NCBI RefSeq assembly: GCF_021233055.1
Contig: NZ_CP089538.1
Location: 3,178,501-3,242,500, forward strand
Source of the DNA: Spirosoma oryzicola
Lineage (GTDB): Bacteria > Bacteroidota > Bacteroidia > Cytophagales > Spirosomataceae
DNA length: 64,000 bases
Direction: 5' to 3'
In this document: positions 7,698 to 16,642 of the stretch, piece after piece
Numbering within the stretch: the first letter of the stretch is position 1
Layout: the number at the start of each line of letters is the position of its first letter
Made by a program: the position numbers and the translations under genes
Notes under the pieces: model-generated
Told to the model about the DNA's origin: nothing
The model's database searches: none
Seen by the model: only the letters and a program-made list of their open reading frames with translations

Positions 7698-9461
7698 TTA
7701 CAACCTGAAACTGATTCGGGAAAGCACGTCGGTGCCGACGCGGGCGATAAATCGGTACTCCCCCGACGCGGGTAAAGTTATTGACTCGGTAATTTGGGCA
7801 GTGTTCACATATTGTTTTTCAAACATGACAACACCCTGGCTATCGGTGACGTGCACATCAATTGTTTTTGGACTGGGAATGGCTACTTTGATCGTGGCGG
7901 AACCGGTAGCCACATTGGGGTAAATGGCTAGTTGCCCCTCAAACCGCACATCCGTATTCGTCGGATTATCGACATCCACCGCAAAGGCATCCAACAAACA
8001 ACCGGATTGATCGGTAACCGTATAAGTCGCTGACGCTGTCGGCGCTACGTTGATCGTCCTACCCGTTTGGCCCGAACTCCAGGTATAATTACCGGGCCAC
8101 GATGCCGTCAGGGTAAGCGGCTTACCGGGCGTCGTCAAAAAATAACGACGTTGATTCACTTTCTTCAGCACGGTAAATTTGTCGCGGACAACCCCATCGG
8201 CAGCCACCCACTGTGCATCGAGCCGGTTGTCGGTAACGTCGATGACCATCGAGCCGCCCACCTGGTTATCTGAATACACCATAGCCGGATGCGGATATCC
8301 CACAGACTGCCAGCCCAGTTGCCCACCACTCCCGTTAACGACGTAGATCGTACCCGCCTGCTTATTCATGATCGGGCACGAATTGGGCGAACCGTCGTAG
8401 CGGGCGTTGCCAGTCGACACCGCGTGTTGACTCTTGTCGAACGTGGTCGATTGCCCGTAATGACCTTTCATCAGATAGCTACGCTCGTACAAATGGCTAT
8501 GGCCCGACAAGACCAGATCAACCTGATACTGCTCCAGAATAGGCAATAGCTGCTGGCGGATTTGAATCAGATCGTTGGCGTTATCCGAATCATGCGACCC
8601 TTTGGTATAGGGCGGGTGGTGAAAAAACACGATCGTCCAGGGCTGGCGATTAGCGGCTAGATCCTTTACGAGCCATTGCGCCTGCCGACCGTTTGGGTCA
8701 TACACGCGGCCACCGTCATTACCCTGTGAATCGAGGGACACGAAGTGAATATTTGCATAGTCGAACGAATAATTGCGTTTCGACCCCGACGCTACGCCCC
8801 CGGCCTCAGCCTGTTGGGGTACATTGACCAGCCGAAAATAATCAATATCCAGGTTGTTTGGATTGTCCACGTACTCATGGTTACCGGGGGTAGGCCATAC
8901 CGGCAGGCGCTTCAGCAGGTCGGTGTACACGTTGAAAACATTCTGCTGGTATTGGGAATCGTAACCCTGATTGTAGGCATTATCGCCGAGCCATAGCCAG
9001 ATGTCGGCGGGGCGGTCTTTCGTGGCATTCCGGTATTTCTCCAGTACGGCAAACTGATTGGCAGTGCCACTACCAAAATCGCCCAGCGCCCAGATACGAA
9101 CGGGAACGGTTGAACCCGCCGTTGGCGACGTTTGAAAATACTGTTCACCGGAAGCCATCAAATCGTTCGTGTTCGTACCAATGGCGTAAAAATAACGGGT
9201 AGCCGCCTGCAAGCCCGTCAGGGTAACGACGTGTTCGGTAGTCAGAGCCGGATCAGAAACCGCCTGCGTAAGCTGGTCAGCATTCGCCCCGAAACGAACC
9301 CGGCTGGTCGTTGGCTGGTCGGTTCGCCACCGGACGGTTATGCTCGTCGGCGTAACGACTTGCAGATAAGGCGAACGGGTGACAGTCTGTGCGTTAGCAG
9401 CAGCCTCGCTTAGGAACAAGCAGACCAGCCACAGCACAGGTGCGGTATATTTACGGATCAT
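7698..9461 (-). CDS. Secreted purple-acid-phosphatase-like metallophosphoesterase with T9SS sorting tail
   Basis: A 587-residue exported enzyme. A signal peptide (about residues 1-24, ending ANAQ) is followed by a fibronectin-like purple acid phosphatase N-terminal domain (about 28-115). The metallophosphoesterase core carries the ordered metal motifs GDFGSG, GDNAY, GNHEY, HHPPY and GHSHLYER, including the tyrosine that gives purple acid phosphatases their colour. The last 80 or so residues form a beta-sandwich with the features of a T9SS type A sorting domain (YPNVATGSATI, then the final ISFRL strand), so it should cross the outer membrane through the T9SS. Likely role: release of phosphate from organic esters outside the cell. 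It starts 32 nt after the DUF819 gene and may be cotranscribed with it. Confidence 0.88.
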   Translation of the reverse strand: MIRKYTAPVLWLVCLFLSEAAANAQTVTRSPYLQVVTPTSITVRWRTDQPTTSRVRFGANADQLTQAVSDPALTTEHVVTLTGLQAATRYFYAIGTNTNDLMASGEQYFQTSPTAGSTVPVRIWALGDFGSGTANQFAVLEKYRNATKDRPADIWLWLGDNAYNQGYDSQYQQNVFNVYTDLLKRLPVWPTPGNHEYVDNPNNLDIDYFRLVNVPQQAEAGGVASGSKRNYSFDYANIHFVSLDSQGNDGGRVYDPNGRQAQWLVKDLAANRQPWTIVFFHHPPYTKGSHDSDNANDLIQIRQQLLPILEQYQVDLVLSGHSHLYERSYLMKGHYGQSTTFDKSQHAVSTGNARYDGSPNSCPIMNKQAGTIYVVNGSGGQLGWQSVGYPHPAMVYSDNQVGGSMVIDVTDNRLDAQWVAADGVVRDKFTVLKKVNQRRYFLTTPGKPLTLTASWPGNYTWSSGQTGRTINVAPTASATYTVTDQSGCLLDAFAVDVDNPTNTDVRFEGQLAIYPNVATGSATIKVAIPSPKTIDVHVTDSQGVVMFEKQYVNTAQITESITLPASGEYRFIARVGTDVLSRISFRL

Positions 9462-9493
9462 GAGTAGTGGTAAAAACTACTAAAACTAAGAAA

Positions 9494-10747
9494 TCATATG
9501 ACAAGTTGCATCAACCAAGCGCAGGCAATTCCGCCGTAGGTACCCAGTACATGACTCAATACAGCCAGCAAAACGCCCACGGGTGCCAGCGCCGGATGAA
9601 ACACAGACGCTACTGCCGGGGCCGTCGCCACCCCGCCGATGTTGGCCTGACTGCCTACGGCTACGAAGAAATAAGGCGCTTTTAGCCAGCGGGCGGCCAC
9701 AAACATGACCAGGATATGAATAAGCATCCAGATAACGGCCACCCCAAACAGCCCAACATTACCGCTGACGTTCGACAAGTCGAGCCGCATTCCGATGGTC
9801 ATAATCAGGAAGTAGATGAACAGAGTCGATAGATCGGTCGTACCCAGTTTTTCGAGCTTACGGGCACGGGTGAACGACAAACCAACGCCCAGGCTGGTTG
9901 ACAAAATAACCACCCACAGGAAATTGGACAGAAACGGCTCCAGGCCATGCGCCCGCATCCAGTCGGCGTGGGGTTGAAACGTTTTGGTCAAATAAATGGC
10001 CAGGGCGTGGGCAATAGCAGCTCCCCCGAACCCCAGTGCCAGGATCGTTGTCAGATCGGTTAGATCGGTCGGTTTGTCGCGCTCCTCTCGGTAGTTTAAA
10101 ATGCGTTGTTTTACTTCTTCGATGCTGCGGCTATCCGCTTTCAGAAAACGGTCGATGCGTTCCGAATACGCGGCTCCGTAGATCAGGCAGGCCGTCCAGG
10201 TATTAGCCACAACCGCATCGACCACCAGAATAATGACGAACAGGGCTTCGCTACAACCATAGATTTCCTTCAGTGCGATCTGCGTACCGCTTCCGCCAAT
10301 CCAGCTACCGGCAATCGTAACCAGACCTTTCCAAAGCTGCTGTTCTTCGGCCTGTTGGTGAAAAGCGGGTGATAATGTACTGACAATCCACAGCGCAATG
10401 GGACCACCGAGAATAATGCCTACCGTTCCGGCCAGAAAAACCAGCAGGGCTTTGTTCCCCAACCGAAGAATAGAGCGTAAATCGGCGGTAGATGTGAGCA
10501 GGACCAGCGCAGCCGGCAAAAGGTATTGGGAGGCTACGGTGTACAAGCTCGATTGCTCGCCCGAAATAACGCCTAAACTGTTCAAGGCCCCCGGAAAAAC
10601 GTAACACAGCAGCAAAGCCGGAACCCAATTGTAAAAGCGCTGCCAGCTTTTGTTTTCGGAGCGGGATGTATGAAAGATTAAAGCCAGCAAGGCCAATAGG
10701 ATGCCTAACACAATGGCATCGTGAGCAATCAGGGGTTGTTTAGGCAT
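9494..10747 (-). CDS. DUF819 family membrane protein
   Basis: A polytopic membrane protein of 417 residues with around ten hydrophobic segments and the conserved DUF819 stretches GSWIGGSGTQIALKE and GSQANIGGVATAPAVAS. The second is a glycine-rich re-entrant-like motif shared with some secondary carriers, and the two halves appear related, as in transporters of the 2HCT/BASS type. Substrate is unknown. The ATG at 10747 is preferred to the upstream start at 10771 because the family begins just before the first membrane segment. It is followed after 32 nt by the phosphoesterase gene on the same strand. Confidence 0.82.
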   Translation of the reverse strand: MPKQPLIAHDAIVLGILLALLALIFHTSRSENKSWQRFYNWVPALLLCYVFPGALNSLGVISGEQSSLYTVASQYLLPAALVLLTSTADLRSILRLGNKALLVFLAGTVGIILGGPIALWIVSTLSPAFHQQAEEQQLWKGLVTIAGSWIGGSGTQIALKEIYGCSEALFVIILVVDAVVANTWTACLIYGAAYSERIDRFLKADSRSIEEVKQRILNYREERDKPTDLTDLTTILALGFGGAAIAHALAIYLTKTFQPHADWMRAHGLEPFLSNFLWVVILSTSLGVGLSFTRARKLEKLGTTDLSTLFIYFLIMTIGMRLDLSNVSGNVGLFGVAVIWMLIHILVMFVAARWLKAPYFFVAVGSQANIGGVATAPAVASVFHPALAPVGVLLAVLSHVLGTYGGIACAWLMQLVI

Positions 10748-10878
10748 TCGAGTAGGTACAGCACAGACCATTCGCTGGTCTTGGCAGCTAGTTACAGAAA
10801 TAATTTGGCACGGGCCAGGCTTATCACCGGCGAAGTTGGCGAGCGATTCGATTTCTTCGACAAATCGCTTTCGCCAGG

Positions 10879-11114
10879 ATGAGACAGGTAAACCTATTTA
10901 TCGCTACCCGCCTGGATAGTTACATTGCCGGACCCCATGGCGAAATTGACTGGCTGTACACCGAAGGCGACTTTGGCTACGAAGCGTTTATGAAACGTTT
11001 GTTTCGGCCAATATCATCGGGTCTGTGCAATTCCTTGAGGAGCAGGACGGAAGAGACATCTTCTGGTTGAGATGCATTACACGAAATAGCATTGTGCGGT
11101 TCGACTTACGTTAA
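10879..11114 (+). pseudogene. Decayed dihydrofolate-reductase-like (RibD C-terminal domain) gene
   Basis: The first 38 or so codons encode the typical N-terminus of the RibD C-terminal / DHFR-like family (NLFIATRLDSYIAGPHGEIDW), which normally spans about 175 residues. Frame 1 then loses similarity and stops at 11068-11070. In a different frame, from 11025, a stretch reading VQFLEEQDGRDIFWL matches the part that usually lies around two-thirds along the family. So the middle of the gene has been deleted, the frame shifted, and the C-terminus lost. No function is expected. Family match is by recognition of the N-terminal motif. Confidence 0.7.
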
Positions 11115-11131
11115 TCAGTTATCCTTTTGTC

Positions 11132-11195
11132 GTGGTGTCGGCGGGTCCGTGGTGTCAGTTTCTCAAAACCGACACCACGGACCCGCCGACACCAC
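11132..11195. repeat. Long perfect hairpin, GGTGTC family copy 1
   Basis: Arms of 25 nt (11132-11156 and 11171-11195) are exact reverse complements around a 14-nt spacer that can itself pair partly. Its inner core (GGTGTC ... AAACCGACACC) recurs in the hairpin at 37260-37299. It sits between the decayed reductase gene and the 3' end of the glycosidase-like gene. Confidence 0.75.
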
Positions 11196-11299
11196 TCTGC
11201 CCGTATTACATTACAGATTTTGGACAGTACGGATTACACGAAAGCGTGAAATAGCCGGCAGAGCGGGATTTGGAAGATCAGTCAACGAACACAACACTC

Positions 11300-13459
11300 T
11301 CAAGGCATCCGGTTGAGCCCTTCCCAGCGCACCTTCCAGCTTCCATCCTGCGGAAAGCCCGGCGAAGCGGGCCCCGCGTAGCCGTCCCAACCCGCGCACA
11401 TCATCGACACCGCCATCAGCAGCCCGCCGTTGCCGGGAAGGTAAACACGGAGGTTGTCTCGCTGATAATTGTGCCCGTTGGGCAGGTACGTATTTTTCGT
11501 CACCTTCATCAGCAACGCATCCACGGCTTGTTTAGGTCGCCCCAGCCGGGCTGCGGTCATAGCCACCAACGGATAGTCCCAGCCCCAGGTATCTTCCCAA
11601 TGCCAGACCGCCATAACCTTGTCGAAGGTGCGCTGCATCGTAGCAATATCCAGCCTATCCGAAGCGGGCAGAAATCCATAAGCACCCAATACGGTTGGGT
11701 GGTCGGTCATATACGGCTGAAACGTGTAGGAATCGGGAGCGCTCTCAGCCGCCAGATACAAGCCGTCCTGTACCGGCAAGAGGGACAATTTAGTCAGTAC
11801 GTCGTCCCATTTTGGATTGCGAGCAAGACCCAACCGCTCGCGCCACTGCTGCGCAACGGAAAGTCCCCACCGCCAGTAGGCCAGTTCAAACGTTGGGTTG
11901 TACGTTTCTTCGGGCTTGAATCGCTCCTGAGCCGGAATTAACGCTTTTCCCAAGATGTACCGATTACGGGTCGAGTCCCAGTAAGCATAGGAGGCCATAA
12001 AATCAGCCGTATCGAACACCAGCTCTTTGTATTTCTCCAGCGTGGCCCGGTTCTGGTGATGCCGATACGCTAATTCGGCAAAATACAGGATGTGTGGCTG
12101 TTGCCAGATCAGAAACGGCGAAATGGTTGACGGACTTTCGTTGCCATCCTCGTCGGTCATTTTCTGCCAGCGTACGCCCTTAAAACCCTGCCGCTCGGCA
12201 ATCGCGCGGGCTTTCTTTTGCACCGACCGATACCAGCCCAGACTTCGTTCCAGCAGATCGATTCGGTTCCACTGGGCGAAATGGGCCGCGTGCCACCAGT
12301 GCATTTCCAGGTGCGGTCTGCCGTACCAGCTGTTGTAGGTCAGGCCCGTTTCCTGCGGAGGCATCGAACCCGCACACTGAATCCGGGTCAGGTATTGCGA
12401 TAACACAACGCGTCGTTCCAGTTCGGTCGTGCGGGGGTCGGTGCTCCCCGAAAAATCGACGGCCCCACCCGACTCCCAGAACTGCGCCCAGCTTCGATGA
12501 CTACGAGTCTGCGTGTCGGTAAACGACGTAGGTGTTTCGCCGGTTGGCCGCTTCGAAAAACGGCAACTCATGTCGAGCGATGTCTCCTGACCGGACGGTT
12601 TCAGCACGAAGGTATGCGGTTCCGTTTGCTCAAGCGAAGCCTTCGAACGCCAGACGATACCCGCCGAATAATGAGTCGTATCAAGCGTTCGGTCTACAAC
12701 CGCTGCGTTGGCGTTTATTGGCCGAAGTCGCGACGTATGGCGTTCCGGGTTCTGCCAGTCTACGTTGTTTTCCCACCCGCCCGCAGCGTACGGAAAGCGT
12801 ATGGTTAACACCAAATGACCAGTTTTGAGTAAAGGCGACTGTACCCGAACGGCCAGTTGATCCTGAGTCGGATGAGCCACCGTCCATACATCCACCGACT
12901 GACCGTCAAATTCAAAATGACTACGAATCTCGCCCGTCCACAAGTTCAGCACCTGACGAATGTGCCCCAAATCCTGCGGTTTGGCCAGTGTCCCATCCGC
13001 TTTGGTCAGCCCGAAGCCAATCTGGCCTAGCTGCAACCGATGCGGATTCTCCCGAAACCAATCCGACGCCTGTTTCTTCCGCGTGGGTTCTGAATAGGCA
13101 TACATGTACGCAATCATTCGCCCGTGTGATTGGTAGTCTTTGTACACTTCTTCGATCCGGTATTGCTGCGGGTTCGGGAAACTGTGCCAGCCCCACTGCG
13201 ACTGCGTACCGAGCGGAACGCCCTGTCGATAGGTTTCGGGAAAGGTTTGCAGTCCAGTTGGGTCAACCGTGAACGCAAACTCGCCGTTGCCGACCGACAG
13301 CGACTGCATCGAATCAAAGCGGGTAACGACGACGTTATGACGCGTGACCACGGCTTTACGGTCAATGCGCGCTTCCGGTGAGAAGTCGTGAGTGGTAGGT
13401 TGACGCAACAGGTTTCCGAGCAGGCCCAGCGTACCCAATACCAATAAGCGAGTGAGCAT
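11300..13459 (-). CDS. Six-hairpin glycosidase-like secreted protein
   Basis: A 719-residue exported protein: a short hydrophobic N-terminus (MLTRLLVLGTLGLLGNLL) is followed by a beta-rich domain (about 40-330) and then an alpha-helical region whose Trp- and His-rich stretches (NSWYGRPHLEMHWWHAAHF, IWQQPHILYFAELAYR, WGWDYPLVAMTAARLG) resemble the (alpha/alpha)6 barrel of six-hairpin glycosidases. A glycoside hydrolase role is therefore likely, but I cannot assign a family or substrate. The ATG at 13459 is chosen because the hydrophobic signal segment begins there; an open frame continues to 13549. It is transcribed divergently from the sorbosone-dehydrogenase-like gene at 13666, and a long hairpin lies beyond its stop. 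Confidence 0.7.
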   Translation of the reverse strand: MLTRLLVLGTLGLLGNLLRQPTTHDFSPEARIDRKAVVTRHNVVVTRFDSMQSLSVGNGEFAFTVDPTGLQTFPETYRQGVPLGTQSQWGWHSFPNPQQYRIEEVYKDYQSHGRMIAYMYAYSEPTRKKQASDWFRENPHRLQLGQIGFGLTKADGTLAKPQDLGHIRQVLNLWTGEIRSHFEFDGQSVDVWTVAHPTQDQLAVRVQSPLLKTGHLVLTIRFPYAAGGWENNVDWQNPERHTSRLRPINANAAVVDRTLDTTHYSAGIVWRSKASLEQTEPHTFVLKPSGQETSLDMSCRFSKRPTGETPTSFTDTQTRSHRSWAQFWESGGAVDFSGSTDPRTTELERRVVLSQYLTRIQCAGSMPPQETGLTYNSWYGRPHLEMHWWHAAHFAQWNRIDLLERSLGWYRSVQKKARAIAERQGFKGVRWQKMTDEDGNESPSTISPFLIWQQPHILYFAELAYRHHQNRATLEKYKELVFDTADFMASYAYWDSTRNRYILGKALIPAQERFKPEETYNPTFELAYWRWGLSVAQQWRERLGLARNPKWDDVLTKLSLLPVQDGLYLAAESAPDSYTFQPYMTDHPTVLGAYGFLPASDRLDIATMQRTFDKVMAVWHWEDTWGWDYPLVAMTAARLGRPKQAVDALLMKVTKNTYLPNGHNYQRDNLRVYLPGNGGLLMAVSMMCAGWDGYAGPASPGFPQDGSWKVRWEGLNRMP

Positions 13460-13578
13460 ATAAGCAGTTGATTGCCGTATAAAGGCGCTGGTAACCGATT
13501 CATACCGTAGGTCGAAAAGCGGAGTAGGAATAGACCGCTGATCCGTCAAAAAACAAGTCAGATCGCCCTTATTGACGG

Positions 13579-13606
13579 TTGCGTGTACGATTGATTAGTA
13601 TTTTTG
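13579..13606 (+). promoter_or_regulatory. Bacteroidota-type promoter of the sorbosone-dehydrogenase-like gene
   Basis: TTG at 13579-13581, 17 nt, then TATTTTTG at 13599-13606, an exact TAnnTTTG match. Transcription would start near 13613, giving a leader of about 50 nt before the ATG at 13666. Confidence 0.55.
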
Positions 13607-13665
13607 GGACGAAAACCGCTTACTACTTCAACTAATTATTTTTTTCGTTCAGGTTTACTTTTCGT

Positions 13666-14988
13666 ATGAACAAACCTTCCTTCGCGGTTGCCTTCCTCCT
13701 GGCCGCGTTAACCACTGGTATGCGTACAGGCGCTACGCCTACCCCGCCGACTCGATCACCTCGTCATGTCACAAAAACCATTGTCGCATCGGAGCTAAAA
13801 GTACCGACCGGCTTTTCTGCCAGTATCGTCGCCGAAGACCTGGGCTCAGCCCGGCACATCGCCATCAGTAAAACCGGCGACATTTACGTGAAACTGGCCA
13901 AATTGAAGGATGGCAAAGGCATTTATCGCCTTCGTGATACCGACAAAGATGGCGTCATCGATGAGCGCGTTGGCTTCGGCGATTATCCGGGTACGGGTAT
14001 TTACCTTAAAAACGGCTACCTGTACACTTCCTCAAATTCAAGCGTTTTTCGTTATAAACTGGATGAAAACGGCGAAGTAATCAATCCGGATCAACCCGAA
14101 AAACTGGTGTCAGGACTGATTGTTAAAGAACGGGACCAGTCAAAATCCATTGCGGTTGATAACCAGGATAACATTTATGTCAATGTAGCGTCGGATAACG
14201 ATGCCTGCCGGGAAGCCGGGACGGGAAAAGGAATGATGCCCTGCCCTATCCTCGACTCGGCTGCGGCCATCTGGCAGTTCAAAGCCAACAAGCCGAATCA
14301 AACCTACGCCGATGGGGTTCGGTATGCCCGAGGACTGAAAAACGTGGTCGGTCTGGACTGGAATCCGGTTAGCAACTCGTTGTTCGTTATGCAGCACGGC
14401 CGTGGTCAGTTTCACGATTTTTACCCGCAGTATTATACGGCCAAGCAAAGCGCCGAACTACCCGCCGAAACGATGTACGAAGTACACAAGGGCGACGACG
14501 CGGGCTGGCCGTATGTCTACTACGATCAGATTCAGAAAAAGAAAATTCTGGCTCCCGAATACGGCGGTGATGGCAAAAAAACGGGTGGCGAAAAAACCAT
14601 CGATCCGGCCGTGGCTTTCCCGGCCCATATGGGTCCGAATGGCTTGCTATTCTACACCGGAACCGCTTTTCCCGCCAAATACCGGAACGGTGCGTTTATT
14701 GCGTTCCATAGCCAGTCGGCGGAGTTGCACAAAGGCTATCTGGTTGCGTTCGTACCGTTCAAAAATGGCAAACCTTCCGGCAATTGGGAAATCTTCGCCG
14801 ATAATTTCGCCGGCACGGATCTGGTGAAACCGACCGGTCCTGTTCAGCATCGTCCGTGCGGATTAGCGCAAGGCCCGGACGGGTCGCTGTACGTCACTGA
14901 CGATATGAACGGAACGCTGTTCAAGATTGCCTACAAAGGTGCCTCGATGAGTCCGAAGAAAGCAGCGTCGACCCCCAAAGCGAAGTAA
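13666..14988 (+). CDS. PQQ-dependent sugar dehydrogenase / L-sorbosone dehydrogenase-like protein
   Basis: A 440-residue exported beta-propeller. A signal peptide (about residues 1-23) precedes a propeller of the sorbosone dehydrogenase / glucose dehydrogenase type, with repeated blade motifs such as GDIYVKL, DTDKDGVIDE, NIYVNVASD, the NVVGLDWNP ... MQHGRGQFHD segment and PCGLAQGPDGSLYVTDD near the end. Family members oxidise sugars or aldehydes in the periplasm with PQQ, though many Bacteroidota copies are untested. A related lipoprotein paralogue is encoded at 41523-42737. The gene has its own promoter and is closed by a strong hairpin at 15013. Propeller assignment is firm; cofactor and substrate are inferred. 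Confidence 0.8.
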   Translation: MNKPSFAVAFLLAALTTGMRTGATPTPPTRSPRHVTKTIVASELKVPTGFSASIVAEDLGSARHIAISKTGDIYVKLAKLKDGKGIYRLRDTDKDGVIDERVGFGDYPGTGIYLKNGYLYTSSNSSVFRYKLDENGEVINPDQPEKLVSGLIVKERDQSKSIAVDNQDNIYVNVASDNDACREAGTGKGMMPCPILDSAAAIWQFKANKPNQTYADGVRYARGLKNVVGLDWNPVSNSLFVMQHGRGQFHDFYPQYYTAKQSAELPAETMYEVHKGDDAGWPYVYYDQIQKKKILAPEYGGDGKKTGGEKTIDPAVAFPAHMGPNGLLFYTGTAFPAKYRNGAFIAFHSQSAELHKGYLVAFVPFKNGKPSGNWEIFADNFAGTDLVKPTGPVQHRPCGLAQGPDGSLYVTDDMNGTLFKIAYKGASMSPKKAASTPKAK

Positions 14989-15012
14989 GCGAGCGATTAC
15001 AGTTCACCGAAT

Positions 15013-15071
15013 AAACGTCGCATCCACACCAGCAGGCTAGTTTAGTAGCTGACGGTGTGGATGCGACGTTT
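15013..15071 (+). terminator. 18-bp hairpin terminator
   Basis: Arms 15013-15030 and 15054-15071 are perfect reverse complements with a 23-nt loop, and the right arm ends in TTTT. It lies 25 nt after the stop codon of the sorbosone-dehydrogenase-like gene. Confidence 0.75.
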
Positions 15072-15110
15072 TGTTTAAATGCAGATAGCTTCTGTAGTAC
15101 TTTAACTTGA

Positions 15111-15208
15111 CTGTCTAAATTTTATTTTGGCGAACTGAAGTGGGTATTTTTTGTCCTGGCTCCGGCCACCCGGCCCGAGGAACGACCGGGCCGCCGGATG
15201 ACAAAAAA
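15111..15208 (+). repeat. Intergenic nested-hairpin repeat, copy B
   Basis: The first 67 nt (15111-15177) match the minus strand of 7627-7693 at about 88%. Outer arms TTTTTTGTC/GACAAAAAA (15147-15155 and 15200-15208) enclose inner arms CGGCCCG/CGGGCCG (15171-15177 and 15187-15193). It abuts the 3' end of the next minus-strand gene, as copy A does. Confidence 0.75.
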
Positions 15209-15240
15209 CTATAAAAATATTTTATACAACTCACTACCAA

Positions 15241-15696
15241 TCAACGCTTTACCTGTACGGGCAAATCTTCGAGTTGAGCGTAGCTTAGCTTCCAGGCACC
15301 ATCTTCCCCTTTTTTCCAGAGCAGGATAAAATTCCCTTCGCCGATGCCATGTGGTAGATCGGGACTGGCGGGCAATACATCGACCGAAAACGTACCGGCT
15401 TCGTAGGCTATTTGGCTATCTATACCGGAACTGACGACGTTGGTTTTCAGGTCGGCCAGCGTTGGCAGTGTTTCGTTGACCCATTTTCTGGATACTTCCG
15501 ATTTACCCTTGAAGTGGGTGCCTCCCTGGACAAAATCCACATCTTCGGCTAGAAAGCCCGTAATTTTGTCCGAACTTTTGTTATTCCAGGCGTCAATAAA
15601 CTGCCGATTGAGATCCTGAACCGTTGCCAGATCATTTGACCGTGAACAAGCGGTGAGGAGGCTACTAACGATTAGAATCCAAGAAAGTGTTTTCAT
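15241..15696 (-). CDS. SnoaL/NTF2-like (DUF4440-type) lipoprotein
   Basis: A 151-residue protein with a lipoprotein signal (ILIVSSLLTAC, lipobox LTAC, Cys17), so it should be lipid-anchored in the envelope. The mature part looks like an NTF2/SnoaL-type cone-shaped fold: an N-terminal helix with LNRQFIDAWNNKSSDKI, then FLAEDVDFVQGG and a C-terminal sheet ending in WKLSYAQLEDLPV. Proteins of this fold bind small ligands or act as enzymes; nothing here fixes the function. It lies downstream of the glycine-zipper gene, but a hairpin in the gap suggests separate transcripts. Confidence 0.7.
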   Translation of the reverse strand: MKTLSWILIVSSLLTACSRSNDLATVQDLNRQFIDAWNNKSSDKITGFLAEDVDFVQGGTHFKGKSEVSRKWVNETLPTLADLKTNVVSSGIDSQIAYEAGTFSVDVLPASPDLPHGIGEGNFILLWKKGEDGAWKLSYAQLEDLPVQVKR

Positions 15697-15722
15697 GACT
15701 TTAGTGAGTGTGACATTTACCT

Positions 15723-15765
15723 CCCGTTCGTGTCCGCTACGCTAACAGCGTATGACACGAACGGG
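15723..15765 (-). terminator. Two-tier hairpin after the glycine-zipper gene
   Basis: Outer arms of 12 bp (15723-15734 and 15754-15765) are perfect, and the inside holds a 6-bp TACGCT/AGCGTA stem. It lies 40 nt beyond the stop of the minus-strand glycine-zipper gene. Confidence 0.6.
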
Positions 15766-15805
15766 GCAAACGTCCAGTAAAACAAATGTTGTTTAAACAA
15801 ACTAC

Positions 15806-16513
15806 TTACCAGCTTTTGCGCCGATATTCAGATTCACCGTACGGCGTAGATGGATCACCGTAGGATTCGTTGGGCAGAAATCCTTCCCGTAAGATGTAGG
15901 ATACTGGCGCTGTTTTGGGGTTGTACAAAGCCTGAGGCTGAACCGCTGGTGTCGCGGTGGCCGCTACCGCCGATCGGGTACGAGCCGTGGGCACATAGGG
16001 GGCCAGGTCGTTATTGGCAGTATTGGCAACGCGGGCAGCGGCTTCGCGCTCAGCTTCGGCACGGGCCAGCGCTTCCTGTTCGGCAGCAGCGCGGGCAGCC
16101 GCTTCTTTTTTGCGCTTATTGTCAACGTGCTTCCCGATAGCGTAACCGGCGGCTCCACCCGCGACCCCGCCAATTAAACCGCCGACGACTCGGTTACGCC
16201 GATTGATGATGGCACCCGCAGCGCCACCAACGCCCGCCCCAATGGCCGTACCTTTCGCCTGCGGACTCCAGCGCTTCTTTTTTTGCTTACCAATGGCGTA
16301 ACCCGAAGCGCCACCGAGTACACCACCAACCACGCCCCCAACTGCTGGATTGCGTTTGTTAATGACAGCACCGGCTACAGCTCCAACACCTGTTCCTACT
16401 ACGGCTCCCGTCGTCTGGGGTCCCCATCCGGAGCGACTTTGCGCCTGGCTAGTGTGCCCCAACAGGGTTACTAATAAAAACAGCAGACCAATCTTATGAT
16501 GAATCGTTTTCAT
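15806..16513 (-). CDS. Glycine-zipper (YMGG-like) envelope protein with duplicated zipper
   Basis: A 235-residue protein with a signal peptide (MKTIHHKIGLLFLLVTLLGHTSQAQ). Two consecutive, closely similar units of about 46 residues each contain AxxGxGxGxxAGAxIN-(K/R)RN, a GGxxGGxxGGxxGYAIGK zipper and a basic end. After them comes a 35-residue Ala/Glu/Arg-rich segment likely to form a coiled coil, then a Tyr/Pro-rich tail. Glycine zippers insert into membranes or pack helices; a structural role in the envelope is likely. The in-frame ATG at 16537 would only add eight residues. The internal duplication is directly visible. Confidence 0.75.
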   Translation of the reverse strand: MKTIHHKIGLLFLLVTLLGHTSQAQSRSGWGPQTTGAVVGTGVGAVAGAVINKRNPAVGGVVGGVLGGASGYAIGKQKKKRWSPQAKGTAIGAGVGGAAGAIINRRNRVVGGLIGGVAGGAAGYAIGKHVDNKRKKEAAARAAAEQEALARAEAEREAAARVANTANNDLAPYVPTARTRSAVAATATPAVQPQALYNPKTAPVSYILREGFLPNESYGDPSTPYGESEYRRKSW

Positions 16514-16642
16514 AGCAGTGGATTTTTGTGCGTTCATAGGTTAATTACTTCAACTAGAAACAACCGACCTTACTATTCACTTGTTTCATTTTACTCTAAG
16601 ACATACATAGAGCAAATTGGTTTAATCCACGCCCTCAGGCGG

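Noticed and set aside
11132..11195. Perfect inverted repeat considered as an insertion-sequence end or a CRISPR repeat
   Set aside because: There is no transposase, no target duplication and no regularly spaced array; it is a single hairpin.
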